Of a stretch of DNA of 60,730 nt, positions 49,392 through 57,984 are shown in pieces. Positions within the stretch are counted from its first letter, which is position 1. The number at the start of each line of letters is the position of its first letter. The stretch is from Clostridiales bacterium. GTDB taxonomy: Bacteria; Bacillota; Clostridia; Oscillospirales; Oscillospiraceae. The position numbers were made by a program, and so were the translations under genes. Below the pieces are notes generated by a model that worked only from the letters and a program-made list of their open reading frames with translations, made no database searches and was not told where the DNA came from. The stretch spans positions 1-60,730 of the forward strand of contig JAHZGF010000069.1 of assembly GCA_019420945.1 (NCBI GenBank), read 5' to 3'.

Positions 49392-50633
49392 TCAATCCGT
49401 CAAGAAAGTCTCCTGTTCAATTGTGATGCCATATTCCAGAATTTTCTCCATTGCCTTGCGGAAATACGGGTATTTCCCGCTTTCCACCGCAGCCCGAACT
49501 TGTTCCAGGTAATGTTCCGGCCGTTTCAGGCCGTTTACATGGTGGGTTACCACATCTTCTGCCGACATGCGCATGGGCGACAGCTGTGGGAAAATCCTCT
49601 GCAGTCCTTCAAACATTTGAAAGCCGCCCAGATCAATATCCGCCCAAAAAACAACTGTAATTGTTTCGGGGGAAGACGCCGCAATTTTCTCAAAAAATTT
49701 GCGCTTTTGTGGGCTTAAGAAGCCGCCGTGGTATACGGCAAGTTCATCCGGGCGTAATTCGGATATGATAAATTCATCGTAGTTGGTTTTATTCTCGATA
49801 AAAACGATTTTTCGGATTTTACTCAGATCCAGGGAAACAATGGCGTCCACGGCGGTGCTGGGCAGAGCGAGCCCATAGGGTGATAGGGCGGCAATTTGGA
49901 GTTCACCCACATCGGTTTTTATGATACAGTTACCGGAGCATTCGTAGAGCTCCGGCCGCGCATAAATACCAAGATAGGCAAGTTGCTCCCGCTCCCCCAA
50001 GTTCTCCTGCTGGCAAGCCTCCGCCAAACCTGCGGAATACTGTAATGCAGTGCGCAGAAAGGGATCCCGGACTTCCCGCTCAAAGATTTTGGTATTCTGA
50101 TAGCATCTGCTGCTGAAAGCGCGCATGGTGATGGCTTCTCCCTGGAGCGCATCGTAGGTCACAAAGGCGGTCAGGAGTTTGTGCAGCAGGGACAGATCTT
50201 CTCTGCAATAGGTGGGCACCCGGTATGCCGTTTTTGCCTGTTGGCAGATGTAGTTTCGCCATGCAATGATCCAATCCGTTGTCACCTGGGAAAGTTGCGA
50301 GGTGACCAAATCTGTAACAGATTGCGCCAGCTCTTTGGGATGTTTTCTGCCTGTGATCCGGTAGCACTCGGATAGATGTTCTAAATTCAGCGTAACGGAG
50401 GAAAATACAGGGCGGTCACTGACCCATTGGACGGAAATGAGGCCTTGTGCCTCCAAGGCTTTGACAACTGCATTCCATTCATCTCGAATTTGGGCATTCT
50501 CATATTGGTATTCCGGGAGTTCTTTCTTTTCCACCCGCAGCATGACCCGGCGGGAGGAAGTCCCCGGCTGCATCAAGTGCTTGCTCTTTTCGTATTTATC
50601 CAACAGCCGGGAGAGTAGAAGTTCCTGTTTCAT
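49392..50633 (-). CDS. jetD: Wadjet nuclease subunit JetD
   Basis: 413 residues. The C-terminal half is a toprim-like fold related to topoisomerase VI-A/Spo11: IVFIENKTNYDEF (Glu280) and FWADIDLGGFQMF (Asp332, Asp334) are the metal-binding acidic positions. The N-terminal half (YEKSKHL and following) matches the DUF3322-type arm. JetD cuts plasmid DNA once the JetABC condensin has recognised a small circle by loop extrusion. It starts at 50633, overlapping the jetC end by 4 bases, and is the last gene of the operon before a terminator. Confidence 0.9.
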   Translation of the reverse strand: MKQELLLSRLLDKYEKSKHLMQPGTSSRRVMLRVEKKELPEYQYENAQIRDEWNAVVKALEAQGLISVQWVSDRPVFSSVTLNLEHLSECYRITGRKHPKELAQSVTDLVTSQLSQVTTDWIIAWRNYICQQAKTAYRVPTYCREDLSLLHKLLTAFVTYDALQGEAITMRAFSSRCYQNTKIFEREVRDPFLRTALQYSAGLAEACQQENLGEREQLAYLGIYARPELYECSGNCIIKTDVGELQIAALSPYGLALPSTAVDAIVSLDLSKIRKIVFIENKTNYDEFIISELRPDELAVYHGGFLSPQKRKFFEKIAASSPETITVVFWADIDLGGFQMFEGLQRIFPQLSPMRMSAEDVVTHHVNGLKRPEHYLEQVRAAVESGKYPYFRKAMEKILEYGITIEQETFLTD

Positions 50634-53600
50634 GCAGATAAGATCTCCTTTCCCCAGGCCATGATGTGCATCTGATACTTTTCCTTGATAACCAGATGGG
50701 TCCGATCTGCCAGGGGCATGATGTCGGGCAGCTTGTCCGGTGGTGTGCAGATAATGGCTTGGAGTCCCATCTTCCGAAGCAGCCGGATACTCTCGACAAT
50801 ACGATCGCTGTCCATCTTATTGAAGGCCTCGTCAAACATAACCAGCCGGACGGTGTTGCTGGCCACACTGGAGGGATTCTGGACCTGATACATCTGCGCA
50901 AAGGAGGACAGGACCGCAACATAGAAAGGAGTCTGGGTCTCTCCGCCGGACTTGGAGTTGAGGGTTTGAGAGAGCAGTTGTTTTGAGCCATTCTGATCCG
51001 TGGTTTCAAGATCAAACTTGAGGTAGGTTCTGAAATCGGTGAAGCGAGCGATGTTCTGCTGGAGTTCACTCTGTTTTCTGGCGTTGAGCTGGGTATCATC
51101 CGACATGGCGATCTGGCTGAATAGGGTCTCAATGAGCTTTCCGTATTTCTGCTGGAAGGGAAGGGCAAACAGACCGCCTTCGCCCTCCATCAACTCCGGG
51201 GCCATGATCATGTCATAGTAGTCGGCATAATCAGGATTGCGCTCCACCCGGAACTGATATTGGTCCGTGCCAAATCGGGGCTGTTTCAGGATCTTGTTGA
51301 GGCTTCTGACCTGTTCCCGTACCTGATCGATGCTGGATTTCAGTTTGGCCAAAAAGTCATTCTGGAACTGCTCCATGGCGCTCTCCCGGGCAGCTTTGAT
51401 TTTTTCACGATACTGGGGAAGCTCACTCTCTTCCAGTACCCGCTGTTCCGCTTCGTATTCGGTATTGTCCGGAGCGTCCACCCGGAAGGAACAGGGCTTA
51501 AATTTGTCCGCATAGTCCAGTCTGGCTTGCTGCAATTTCTTTTGCAGCATATCCCGCTCATTTCCGGTTTGGACCAGCCGATCATTGAAATTCTTATGCA
51601 CGGTGGCAGGCCGTTTCAGCCGAGCAAGCTCCTGCTGATACCGAGGGAGTCCCGTCTTCTCCAGGTATTCCTGAGAGAAATCTTCCTGCAGGCGGTCTTC
51701 CAGGGAAGTCAGTAGCTGATACTGATCCGGCAGCCGCTCATATTCCAGCTGGCGGATCTGTTCTTTTAACTGTCCCAGGAAAACGGACTTTTTATCCTTC
51801 TGGATTCTGATGTCCCTGAGCTGCTTATCCAATTGTTGAATTGTAAGCCGCTGCTCGCTCAGCCACAGCAGATCCAGGTGTGAGAGCTGCTCGTCGATTT
51901 TGGCGACCTCTGATGTGATCTCCAGCCCCCGCAAATATTCCTCCAGCTTTTCCTGCACGGTGCTCTGGACAAAATATCGGGTGAACAGCGGCTCACTCTG
52001 CTGATTTAACACTTGAAGAATCGGAGTCAGCTGCAGAATCATTGCCTCTGCTTGCTGGAGCTCGGACTCCAGACGCCGGATGCGCAATTCCACCGCCCGG
52101 CGTCCGATGAAGGCGTTTTCCATCAGATCCCGGCGCAGAGGGCGGGCCACATAGCCCTGGTACAGCATTCCGTCCGCAGTGATGGCTGTTTTATAGTTCC
52201 GCAATTGCTCCACATGGGGGCAGCAGATTACCCGCCCCAGCAGATAGTCGATATAACTGCGGGCCAAAGGATTTTCCGTCTCCACTTTTGTGGCGAGGCT
52301 TCCACGCTGGGGCTCTAACTTCTCTTGCTCCCGGAGCTTGCCCACATCCACAATGCCAAAGGAGCTGTTGCCAAAATCCCGCTTTATGCCATCGAAGATC
52401 TCCAAGGCCTCACGATAGCAGGAGGGGTCCACCAGCAGATAGAATTTCTGGGTGTTGAGGTAGCCCTCCACCGCGCCACGCCAGGATTCCTCTGTAATTT
52501 CCAGTACATCTGCCAGAATGGGCAACTCCACGGGATGGCCCAACTGCTGTTCCAGTGCTGCGGCAAGTCGCTTCTGAAGCGCCAGAAGTCCCCGGGGGTA
52601 ATCCTTGATATTTTTGCGCAGGCTCACCAAGGCTGCCTGTTTTTGATCCGCCTCGGCCTTATATCCGTTCAGCTGATCTTCCACTTGATGCGCGGCAACG
52701 CGCATTGCGTGGGAAAGGTCTGCGATGGCGTCCTGAGCCGCCTCAAACAGGGAAAGGGGGCGGGCAAACAGTTCGTATCCGGCATCTTGAAATACTGCGT
52801 AGGCTTTTTGTGCTGCGTCAGCGGCCTCTTGTACCGGTGCGAGACGATCATCATCCTCCAGGGTTGCAATTCGATGGCATAGATGGCTGATCCGTTCAGA
52901 TTCCCGCCGGATATCCAGTGCCCGGGACTGCAGCACGCCCATCAGCTTTTTCTGCTCCTGCAGCAGCGTCTCCTTTTCCCGTTGCAGCTTCTCTTCCTCC
53001 TGACAGACACTGCTCTGGGCCACGGCCCGCTCCAGCTCCCGCCGCCGGGTTTCCTTCTGGGTGATCTCCTCGGCCATAGCGTCCATTTGCTGCTCCGTAT
53101 CACTCAGATCCTGTTCGCAGTTTTTCTTTTCCTGCTCCGTACGGTCGATCAGAGCTTGCTGCACCTCTTTCTGGGCCCAGAGGGACAGAAAAGAGTGGAT
53201 ACGCCAGCGGTCGATGGCCTGCTGCCAATCCCGATACAGCCGCCCGATCTCTTGCAGGGCGGCCAATTTTTCCTCCTGCCGCAGGGCCAGCTGTTCATGG
53301 CGCTTGTAGTCCCGAATGTTCTGCTGCATGGCCTCAATATCGGGCTTTTCGGGAATATCGCAGATGTTCTCCGTGATAAAGCTTTGGATATCTACGATAG
53401 GCCGGAAGGAGACGGCCTTTTTCATCATCCGCATGACCTGCTGGTTGTGGACATTCCACTTAGCCAACAGATCCGCCTGGTACTGCTTGTGGGTATCGTA
53501 TAGTTTGGCCCGGACGCCGAGGGGCTTTAAAAAGGCCCGGAGGGTGGGAATGTCAATGGCTTCCCCCTGGTGGATGAAGCAGTCCTCCGGAATGGTACCG

Positions 53601-53983
53601 TCGTACAGGAAAAAACGGTCCTGGCGACTTCCGTCGTTCCGGCAGTCAAATATAATGCCGCACACAAAGGGCCTGCCTTCCACATCATCCCAGAATTCAC
53701 AGACAATAAAGCTGGAGAAATCCTTGCCGCGCCTGGAGTGGGGATTGTTTTCATCCATATCGGCCCGCAGGTATCCGTCCAGCGTCCGCTGGGATTTATC
53801 ATTGGCTGCCTGATTGAAGTTACGCGCGTTGGTTTCCCCCAGGAGAACGATCTGAAGCGCGTCGATGACCGTGGATTTTCCGGCGCCATTCTTGCCGGTC
53901 AGAAAATTGATGTCATCCACTTCAATCAGCTCTTTGGAAAAATAAAGCCAGTTAATCAGCAAGATCTTCTTGAGCTTCTTCAT
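50630..53983 (-). CDS. jetC: Wadjet SMC-like ATPase JetC
   Basis: 1117 residues with SMC/MukB architecture. Walker A GKNGAGKST (30-38) lies in the N-terminal head, followed by long coiled-coil arms rich in Glu/Gln/Leu around a central hinge (about 480-620). The C-terminal head has the ABC signature KSGGETQTPFY and Walker B VRLVMFDEAFNKMD. It is the motor that extrudes DNA loops with JetA and JetB. It overlaps jetB by 32 bases and jetD by 4, so translation of the whole operon is coupled. Confidence 0.93.
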   Translation of the reverse strand: MKKLKKILLINWLYFSKELIEVDDINFLTGKNGAGKSTVIDALQIVLLGETNARNFNQAANDKSQRTLDGYLRADMDENNPHSRRGKDFSSFIVCEFWDDVEGRPFVCGIIFDCRNDGSRQDRFFLYDGTIPEDCFIHQGEAIDIPTLRAFLKPLGVRAKLYDTHKQYQADLLAKWNVHNQQVMRMMKKAVSFRPIVDIQSFITENICDIPEKPDIEAMQQNIRDYKRHEQLALRQEEKLAALQEIGRLYRDWQQAIDRWRIHSFLSLWAQKEVQQALIDRTEQEKKNCEQDLSDTEQQMDAMAEEITQKETRRRELERAVAQSSVCQEEEKLQREKETLLQEQKKLMGVLQSRALDIRRESERISHLCHRIATLEDDDRLAPVQEAADAAQKAYAVFQDAGYELFARPLSLFEAAQDAIADLSHAMRVAAHQVEDQLNGYKAEADQKQAALVSLRKNIKDYPRGLLALQKRLAAALEQQLGHPVELPILADVLEITEESWRGAVEGYLNTQKFYLLVDPSCYREALEIFDGIKRDFGNSSFGIVDVGKLREQEKLEPQRGSLATKVETENPLARSYIDYLLGRVICCPHVEQLRNYKTAITADGMLYQGYVARPLRRDLMENAFIGRRAVELRIRRLESELQQAEAMILQLTPILQVLNQQSEPLFTRYFVQSTVQEKLEEYLRGLEITSEVAKIDEQLSHLDLLWLSEQRLTIQQLDKQLRDIRIQKDKKSVFLGQLKEQIRQLEYERLPDQYQLLTSLEDRLQEDFSQEYLEKTGLPRYQQELARLKRPATVHKNFNDRLVQTGNERDMLQKKLQQARLDYADKFKPCSFRVDAPDNTEYEAEQRVLEESELPQYREKIKAARESAMEQFQNDFLAKLKSSIDQVREQVRSLNKILKQPRFGTDQYQFRVERNPDYADYYDMIMAPELMEGEGGLFALPFQQKYGKLIETLFSQIAMSDDTQLNARKQSELQQNIARFTDFRTYLKFDLETTDQNGSKQLLSQTLNSKSGGETQTPFYVAVLSSFAQMYQVQNPSSVASNTVRLVMFDEAFNKMDSDRIVESIRLLRKMGLQAIICTPPDKLPDIMPLADRTHLVIKEKYQMHIMAWGKEILSA

Positions 53984-54581
53984 GTTCCTCCTCCTTCCTC
54001 AGCGTGGATACAATGGCGTTCAACTTTTCGCTGGAGACCACGGACAAGACGGTGGGGAGTATGGCAAATTTGCAGCTGCCCTGGTTGTACTTTCCCTCAA
54101 GACGCTGAATCACCGAATGGTTGTCCAACAGGGTCAATGCCCGCTTTACCTCGTCCATATTGGGCTTGGCTGCGAGGATTGCATAATCTGTGACCACTTT
54201 TTCCAGCACATCCCGCACCGTGCAGATTGCATCCTGTTCCAGCCCCAGCCGCTCGATATTTTCCTCATAGATCATGCGGATGGCCAGAAGAATGGCAGTT
54301 TCCTTCTTGTTCAGGTTGCAGCGATTGGCTTCGTCCGTATTCAAGACATAGAAATAGCCGTTGAGATCATCTTTCCGCAGATCCCAGTCCAACAGCGCCA
54401 GGTAGTCCCGGATTGCCTCATAGTGGGTGGAGAGAAACACATAATCCGGGTTGTTGACCCGGCCATCCTCCGGCTTGTACAGTGTCCTTACCACGTAGGT
54501 ACGGCTGAGTAACTGATTGCAGACCGCCTTAAACTGCTCCAACTCTTTTTGGGTGGCGGTGTCAAACCAATCGAAGCTCAT
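53952..54581 (-). CDS. jetB: Wadjet MukE-like subunit JetB
   Basis: 209 residues in the kite/MukE-like position of the operon. The DUF4194-like stretch NGYFYVLNTDEANRCNLNKK, then ETAILLAIRMIYEE is visible, followed by winged-helix-type segments (DEVKRALTLLDNHSVIQRLE) and an acidic tail. It bridges the kleisin JetA and the JetC heads. It overlaps jetA by 4 bases (ATGA) and jetC by 32. Family assignment is from pattern and context. Confidence 0.87.
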   Translation of the reverse strand: MSFDWFDTATQKELEQFKAVCNQLLSRTYVVRTLYKPEDGRVNNPDYVFLSTHYEAIRDYLALLDWDLRKDDLNGYFYVLNTDEANRCNLNKKETAILLAIRMIYEENIERLGLEQDAICTVRDVLEKVVTDYAILAAKPNMDEVKRALTLLDNHSVIQRLEGKYNQGSCKFAILPTVLSVVSSEKLNAIVSTLRKEEEHEEAQEDLAD

Positions 54582-55975
54582 TTCTTTCCCTCCTTGCGCT
54601 TAATTTGAAGCTGAGGAATGGTGTAGCTGTTTTCAGTAAAAGTTCCGGTGAGCGCACGAATTTGATAGGGGGCAGATGGGGTATTTCCGGTCAGCATTGC
54701 CAACAGACTCATGATGTAGGCCTTATCATCTGTCAGGTGGATATCTTTTGAATAGCAGATACCGGCATCGCCCAACCACTGTTCGACGCATGCGGCGACG
54801 GCAGAGCGGCTGTACTCGGTTCGCAGTAATTCCCTTGCCTGTGCGGCCGTCTCGGCATCCGGTCCGGTATCTTCAACGAGTACCGGCTCCGCCTTGGCGC
54901 GCTTTCCAGGCCGCTTGCGATTCCAAAGGCTCTTTTCAGAAAGAAACGATTGATCATACAGCTGAAAAACCGGCTGGATTTGGTCCACCAGCTCAGAGGC
55001 GTGCTGGTTTTGTCCCAACGCCCGCAGAAGATAATTTAGATTTCCCCGGACATTGTAGTCACGGTTTGTCAAATTCTCCAGCTTTTGCGTGGTGGCCCTG
55101 GTATAGCGGCGCACCTGGCGGTCAATTTCATCCAGGTAATCGTGCTCTATGCTGTCATAGCGGTCTTTTACCCAAAAGATTTTCTGCAACAGGTCTGTCC
55201 GGCAGGCCGCCAGCGTGGCGCCGCGGCGATCTTGCAGCGCGGCATTGGACAGAGCCGACAACATAGCATCATCCTCCATCCAGCTGGTGAGGATGGTTTG
55301 AATGGGAACCCGGTATTTGGGCACGGAATCTTTGATTTTTAATGGACGGATGTACGCCTCAACTACCGTTTGGCCAAAGTCGTCAAAGTGGGAGGCAAGT
55401 ACGTCATTGACCTGCTGCATTTTGAGCTGGATTTGAAAGAAATGTTTGACATTGTGATAGACCATCTGCAGCAATTTGATCAGCGCCTGGGTGTTCTCAT
55501 AAGCGCTGTAAATTGCGGCCATTTTATCATACACGCTATTGCCTTCGTCAGCCACTTTCAGCGCAGAATATGTGCCAAACACGTGAGAATAGCCACGAAT
55601 TGGGCTGTTGTCTCTCAGTTGGTGAAATAATTCCAATAGGCGGCTGCTGTATCCGGGGACTGTAATATACTCATCAAAGTCCTCGCCCCGCTCCTTTTCA
55701 AACCAGCCCTTGCTGTGTAGTTTGCGGATGAGAAAGCGGGCGCGGCCGGAAATATCCCGGAGTTCTTCCTCATCGATGTCCTCTCTCTCAAAGGTGGCGT
55801 CAGCTAACTGTTGCTCTAATTTGCTGCGCAGCATGGAGTAGAGGGTCTCTTCTGGAATTTTGAGATTTTCCAGGTAGGCATCATAGAGCACATCCAGTGC
55901 GTCTGCGTATAGTACCCGGTTGGGGGATGCCAGGATGGAAAACAGATCGCTTGGAATAATTTCAAATAGTTTCAC
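54578..55975 (-). CDS. jetA: Wadjet kleisin-like subunit JetA (type III-like)
   Basis: 465 residues. VKLFEIIPSDLFSILASPNR and the following YADALDVLYDAYL resemble the clostridial JetA (DUF5716-type) family and less the DUF3375 JetA of type I, so subtype III is likely; this is from memory. The protein is helical, winged-helix at both ends, as for MukF-like kleisins. The GTG at 55975 was chosen: GAGAGGGA lies 5 bases upstream and the protein then begins at the conserved LFE. A longer ATG frame to 56059 would need an untypical N-terminus. It is first in jetA-B-C-D. Confidence 0.87.
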   Translation of the reverse strand: MKLFEIIPSDLFSILASPNRVLYADALDVLYDAYLENLKIPEETLYSMLRSKLEQQLADATFEREDIDEEELRDISGRARFLIRKLHSKGWFEKERGEDFDEYITVPGYSSRLLELFHQLRDNSPIRGYSHVFGTYSALKVADEGNSVYDKMAAIYSAYENTQALIKLLQMVYHNVKHFFQIQLKMQQVNDVLASHFDDFGQTVVEAYIRPLKIKDSVPKYRVPIQTILTSWMEDDAMLSALSNAALQDRRGATLAACRTDLLQKIFWVKDRYDSIEHDYLDEIDRQVRRYTRATTQKLENLTNRDYNVRGNLNYLLRALGQNQHASELVDQIQPVFQLYDQSFLSEKSLWNRKRPGKRAKAEPVLVEDTGPDAETAAQARELLRTEYSRSAVAACVEQWLGDAGICYSKDIHLTDDKAYIMSLLAMLTGNTPSAPYQIRALTGTFTENSYTIPQLQIKRKEGKK

Positions 55976-56326
55976 AACAATCCCTCTCTCATATAAGCTG
56001 CTTCGGACGGAAACTGATGCAAGAGGATAACAGGTTTGTTTGGTTGGATAGTGTATCACAATTGTTGTCCAATATTTGGGACATTAACTGGATATTTATT
56101 GAATGGGGGCCATAAAACGAGGGGAAGGTCTTCTCAAAATTTGCTTTTACAGCCATCGTATTTTGCCGCATAGAAAAACACATAATTTGTCGTTTTTTGG
56201 TAATTGTGGCTAAATTCAGTATACCTGGATTTTCAGGCATCGACAAGCATCTCTTTTCTAGGCTAGAAAAGAAGCTGTGTTCATCACTCTATGTTTTATT
56301 TCGGATGGAAGGCCCTATGTAAAATA
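55976..56326 (-). other. Leader region of the Wadjet operon
   Basis: No gene. With the promoter at 56218-56246 the jetA transcript has an untranslated leader of roughly 235 bases, unusually long. It includes ACAATTGT and a further weak -10-like TACACT near 56057. The segment 56255-56275 has the hairpin CTTTTCTA-ggc-TAGAAAAG. Confidence 0.5.
56218..56246 (-). promoter_or_regulatory. Promoter of the Wadjet operon, matching the PLD-helicase promoter
   Basis: Minus strand: TTGTCG (56241-56246), 17-base spacer, TATACT (56218-56223). Flanks GATgCTTGTCGA and TATACTGAATT match those at 39928-39956. The spacer contains CCTG-N6-CAGG, an inverted repeat at the place where the helicase promoter has TCGAA-N10-TTCGA. 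Confidence 0.7.
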
Positions 56327-56356
56327 CCCCCTGCAAGCTGTAAAGCTTGCAGGGGG
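56327..56356 (-). terminator. Terminator of the toxin-immunity operon
   Basis: CCCCCTGCAAGCT-GTAA-AGCTTGCAGGGGG, perfect 13-bp stem, about 50 bases beyond the immunity gene stop in the minus direction. Confidence 0.85.
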
Positions 56357-56405
56357 GCAGTTAACATAAATATGAGATGACAGGGTAGGTTAACCTGGAT
56401 TGTGG

Positions 56406-56810
56406 TTATTCTATGTGGATGTCTGTATTGGAATAATATCCGTAGCATAAAATGCTCACAATTTCGAACAGCAGGTCCTGCCCATCTTTGGTCGTATAGA
56501 GATTGGCGCAGGAAGTAATTACCGGGCTCAATTTGCCCGTCCAGGGAGCTCGCTGACTTAAATTTTTAAGGTTATATACTGCTTGATCCGGTGGTACCTG
56601 CGCAAGCCTGTCGCGCAACAGATTAAACTCTCTGGCTGTCTTTAGACCATCTTTACCAGCACATATACCATTCTGAAGGAAACCGATTGCCGAAGGTACT
56701 TCTGCCACAAATTGATCTAACCTTACCAAGATGGTGGAGTAGAGCGAGTAGAGAATATCTGGCCCTCCTACCTCTACAAGTCTCTTGCAGTTTGAACTGA
56801 CTATGATCAT
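56406..56810 (-). CDS. Imm70-like immunity protein
   Basis: 134 residues with the pattern of the Imm70 family: YSLYSTILVRLDQF near the start, ELxxLxxxLAQVPPDQAVYN, then QRAPWTGKLSPVITSCANLY and TTKDGQDLLFEIVSIL. Imm70 proteins neutralise polymorphic nuclease toxins in the cytoplasm. The start is the ATG at 56810, which has GGGGTGAGG 4-5 bases upstream; the TTG at 56831 lies inside the toxin gene. The gap to the toxin stop is only 4 bases, so toxin and immunity are made together. Confidence 0.8.
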   Translation of the reverse strand: MIIVSSNCKRLVEVGGPDILYSLYSTILVRLDQFVAEVPSAIGFLQNGICAGKDGLKTAREFNLLRDRLAQVPPDQAVYNLKNLSQRAPWTGKLSPVITSCANLYTTKDGQDLLFEIVSILCYGYYSNTDIHIE

Positions 56811-56814
56811 ATCC

Positions 56815-57984
56815 TCACCCCATAATGTCAATTGGAATCTTTGGGTATATATCTTTTAAAGTATACCGGATATTGGAAATTACATCGTCAACCAACTCGG
56901 TAGAATAATTCCTCCCTTGAGTGTTCAGTACAATCCGCTGCGTAGAACCCTCCGGCAAGTTGGCAACGCGAGAAGAAATTTGCTGCCTTAATTTAATATA
57001 GAGGGATGATCTTCCTGACGGATTAGAAAGATCATAATTTTTTACTTCAATGGCTTCTAAGTGGCCATCTACAGATCGCACAATATCCGGTCGGGAAGAT
57101 CCAGGCGTACCCCAGGGGACTTCAACTCCATCTAAATAAGACTTTTGCTCATTGCCTCCCAAGTGTTCCAATGCACGAATCTCTGCTTCTCTGGGGGTTG
57201 GTATAGATGCAGCGGTCGTCTTACGCAATTCAAGTGCTTTTCCAACACCATCGGTGATGACACCTGTGATAGCCCCCCATTTGAAGCTTTCGCTGCCTTC
57301 CAAAGCGGCAGCTGTCACAGCTTCTTCTAAATCGCCAGTCTGAATTCCAGTAACAATACCTGCAGTCAATGCGCCCAAAGCGCCGGAACCGAGCCCCATT
57401 AAGGCCCCTGATTTAGCAGATACAGCAAAAACTGTGCTGATGGCAGGGGCGCCGACACCTCCGGAGATGACAGATACCGTAACACAAATGAGAATTACGC
57501 CGGATCCAATGGCTACATTTTTTAGAACCTGGTCAAAGGAGCTGTCATACTGTTTAAAGGCTTGGACGACAGTTTCTCCATTCTCACCGAGTGTAAAAAT
57601 ATATCGTTCTCCATCAAACTGTGCTTCAATTTCAGAGAGCGTAAAACCGAAATAAATATTTTCCTGGGAATTATAAGACAGTTCCTCTAAATACTCCTTG
57701 GAAATATAGGTGCTAGTTACATTTTCGACAATATAGTCATCACTGTTTAACTCACATTCCAGAGAGGCAAATACATCATCTTCAATATACTGCAACAGCT
57801 CAGGATCGCTTAACTCGGAGAAATTAGGATCTTCAACGGCAATCTCAATCATTGGGTCAGGAGTGGAAGCGGATGTAGTCTCTGTACTGGTGGATGCAGC
57901 TGATGCGGCGTCCTTGGCAGCAGGAGCCGTACATGCTGACAGGATCATGGCACAGCAGAGCAGAATTGCAAGCAATCGTTTCAT
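56815..57984 (-). CDS. Lipoprotein toxin with PD-(D/E)xK nuclease-like C-terminus
   Basis: 389 residues. A lipoprotein signal with lipobox LSAC (Cys18) is followed by a Ser/Thr-rich linker, an acidic domain, a Gly-rich hydrophobic region (about 158-214) and from about 262 a domain with RPD (Asp300), Glu313-V-Lys315 and QRIVLNTQG, the PD-(D/E)xK nuclease pattern seen in polymorphic toxins. The Gly/Ala-rich hydrophobic stretch could insert into a membrane and help the domain cross. It overlaps the surface-protein gene by 4 bases and is followed by its Imm70-like partner. A lipid-anchored nuclease toxin is unusual; most Gram-positive ones are LXG, WXG100 or wall-repeat proteins. Confidence 0.75.
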   Translation of the reverse strand: MKRLLAILLCCAMILSACTAPAAKDAASAASTSTETTSASTPDPMIEIAVEDPNFSELSDPELLQYIEDDVFASLECELNSDDYIVENVTSTYISKEYLEELSYNSQENIYFGFTLSEIEAQFDGERYIFTLGENGETVVQAFKQYDSSFDQVLKNVAIGSGVILICVTVSVISGGVGAPAISTVFAVSAKSGALMGLGSGALGALTAGIVTGIQTGDLEEAVTAAALEGSESFKWGAITGVITDGVGKALELRKTTAASIPTPREAEIRALEHLGGNEQKSYLDGVEVPWGTPGSSRPDIVRSVDGHLEAIEVKNYDLSNPSGRSSLYIKLRQQISSRVANLPEGSTQRIVLNTQGRNYSTELVDDVISNIRYTLKDIYPKIPIDIMG

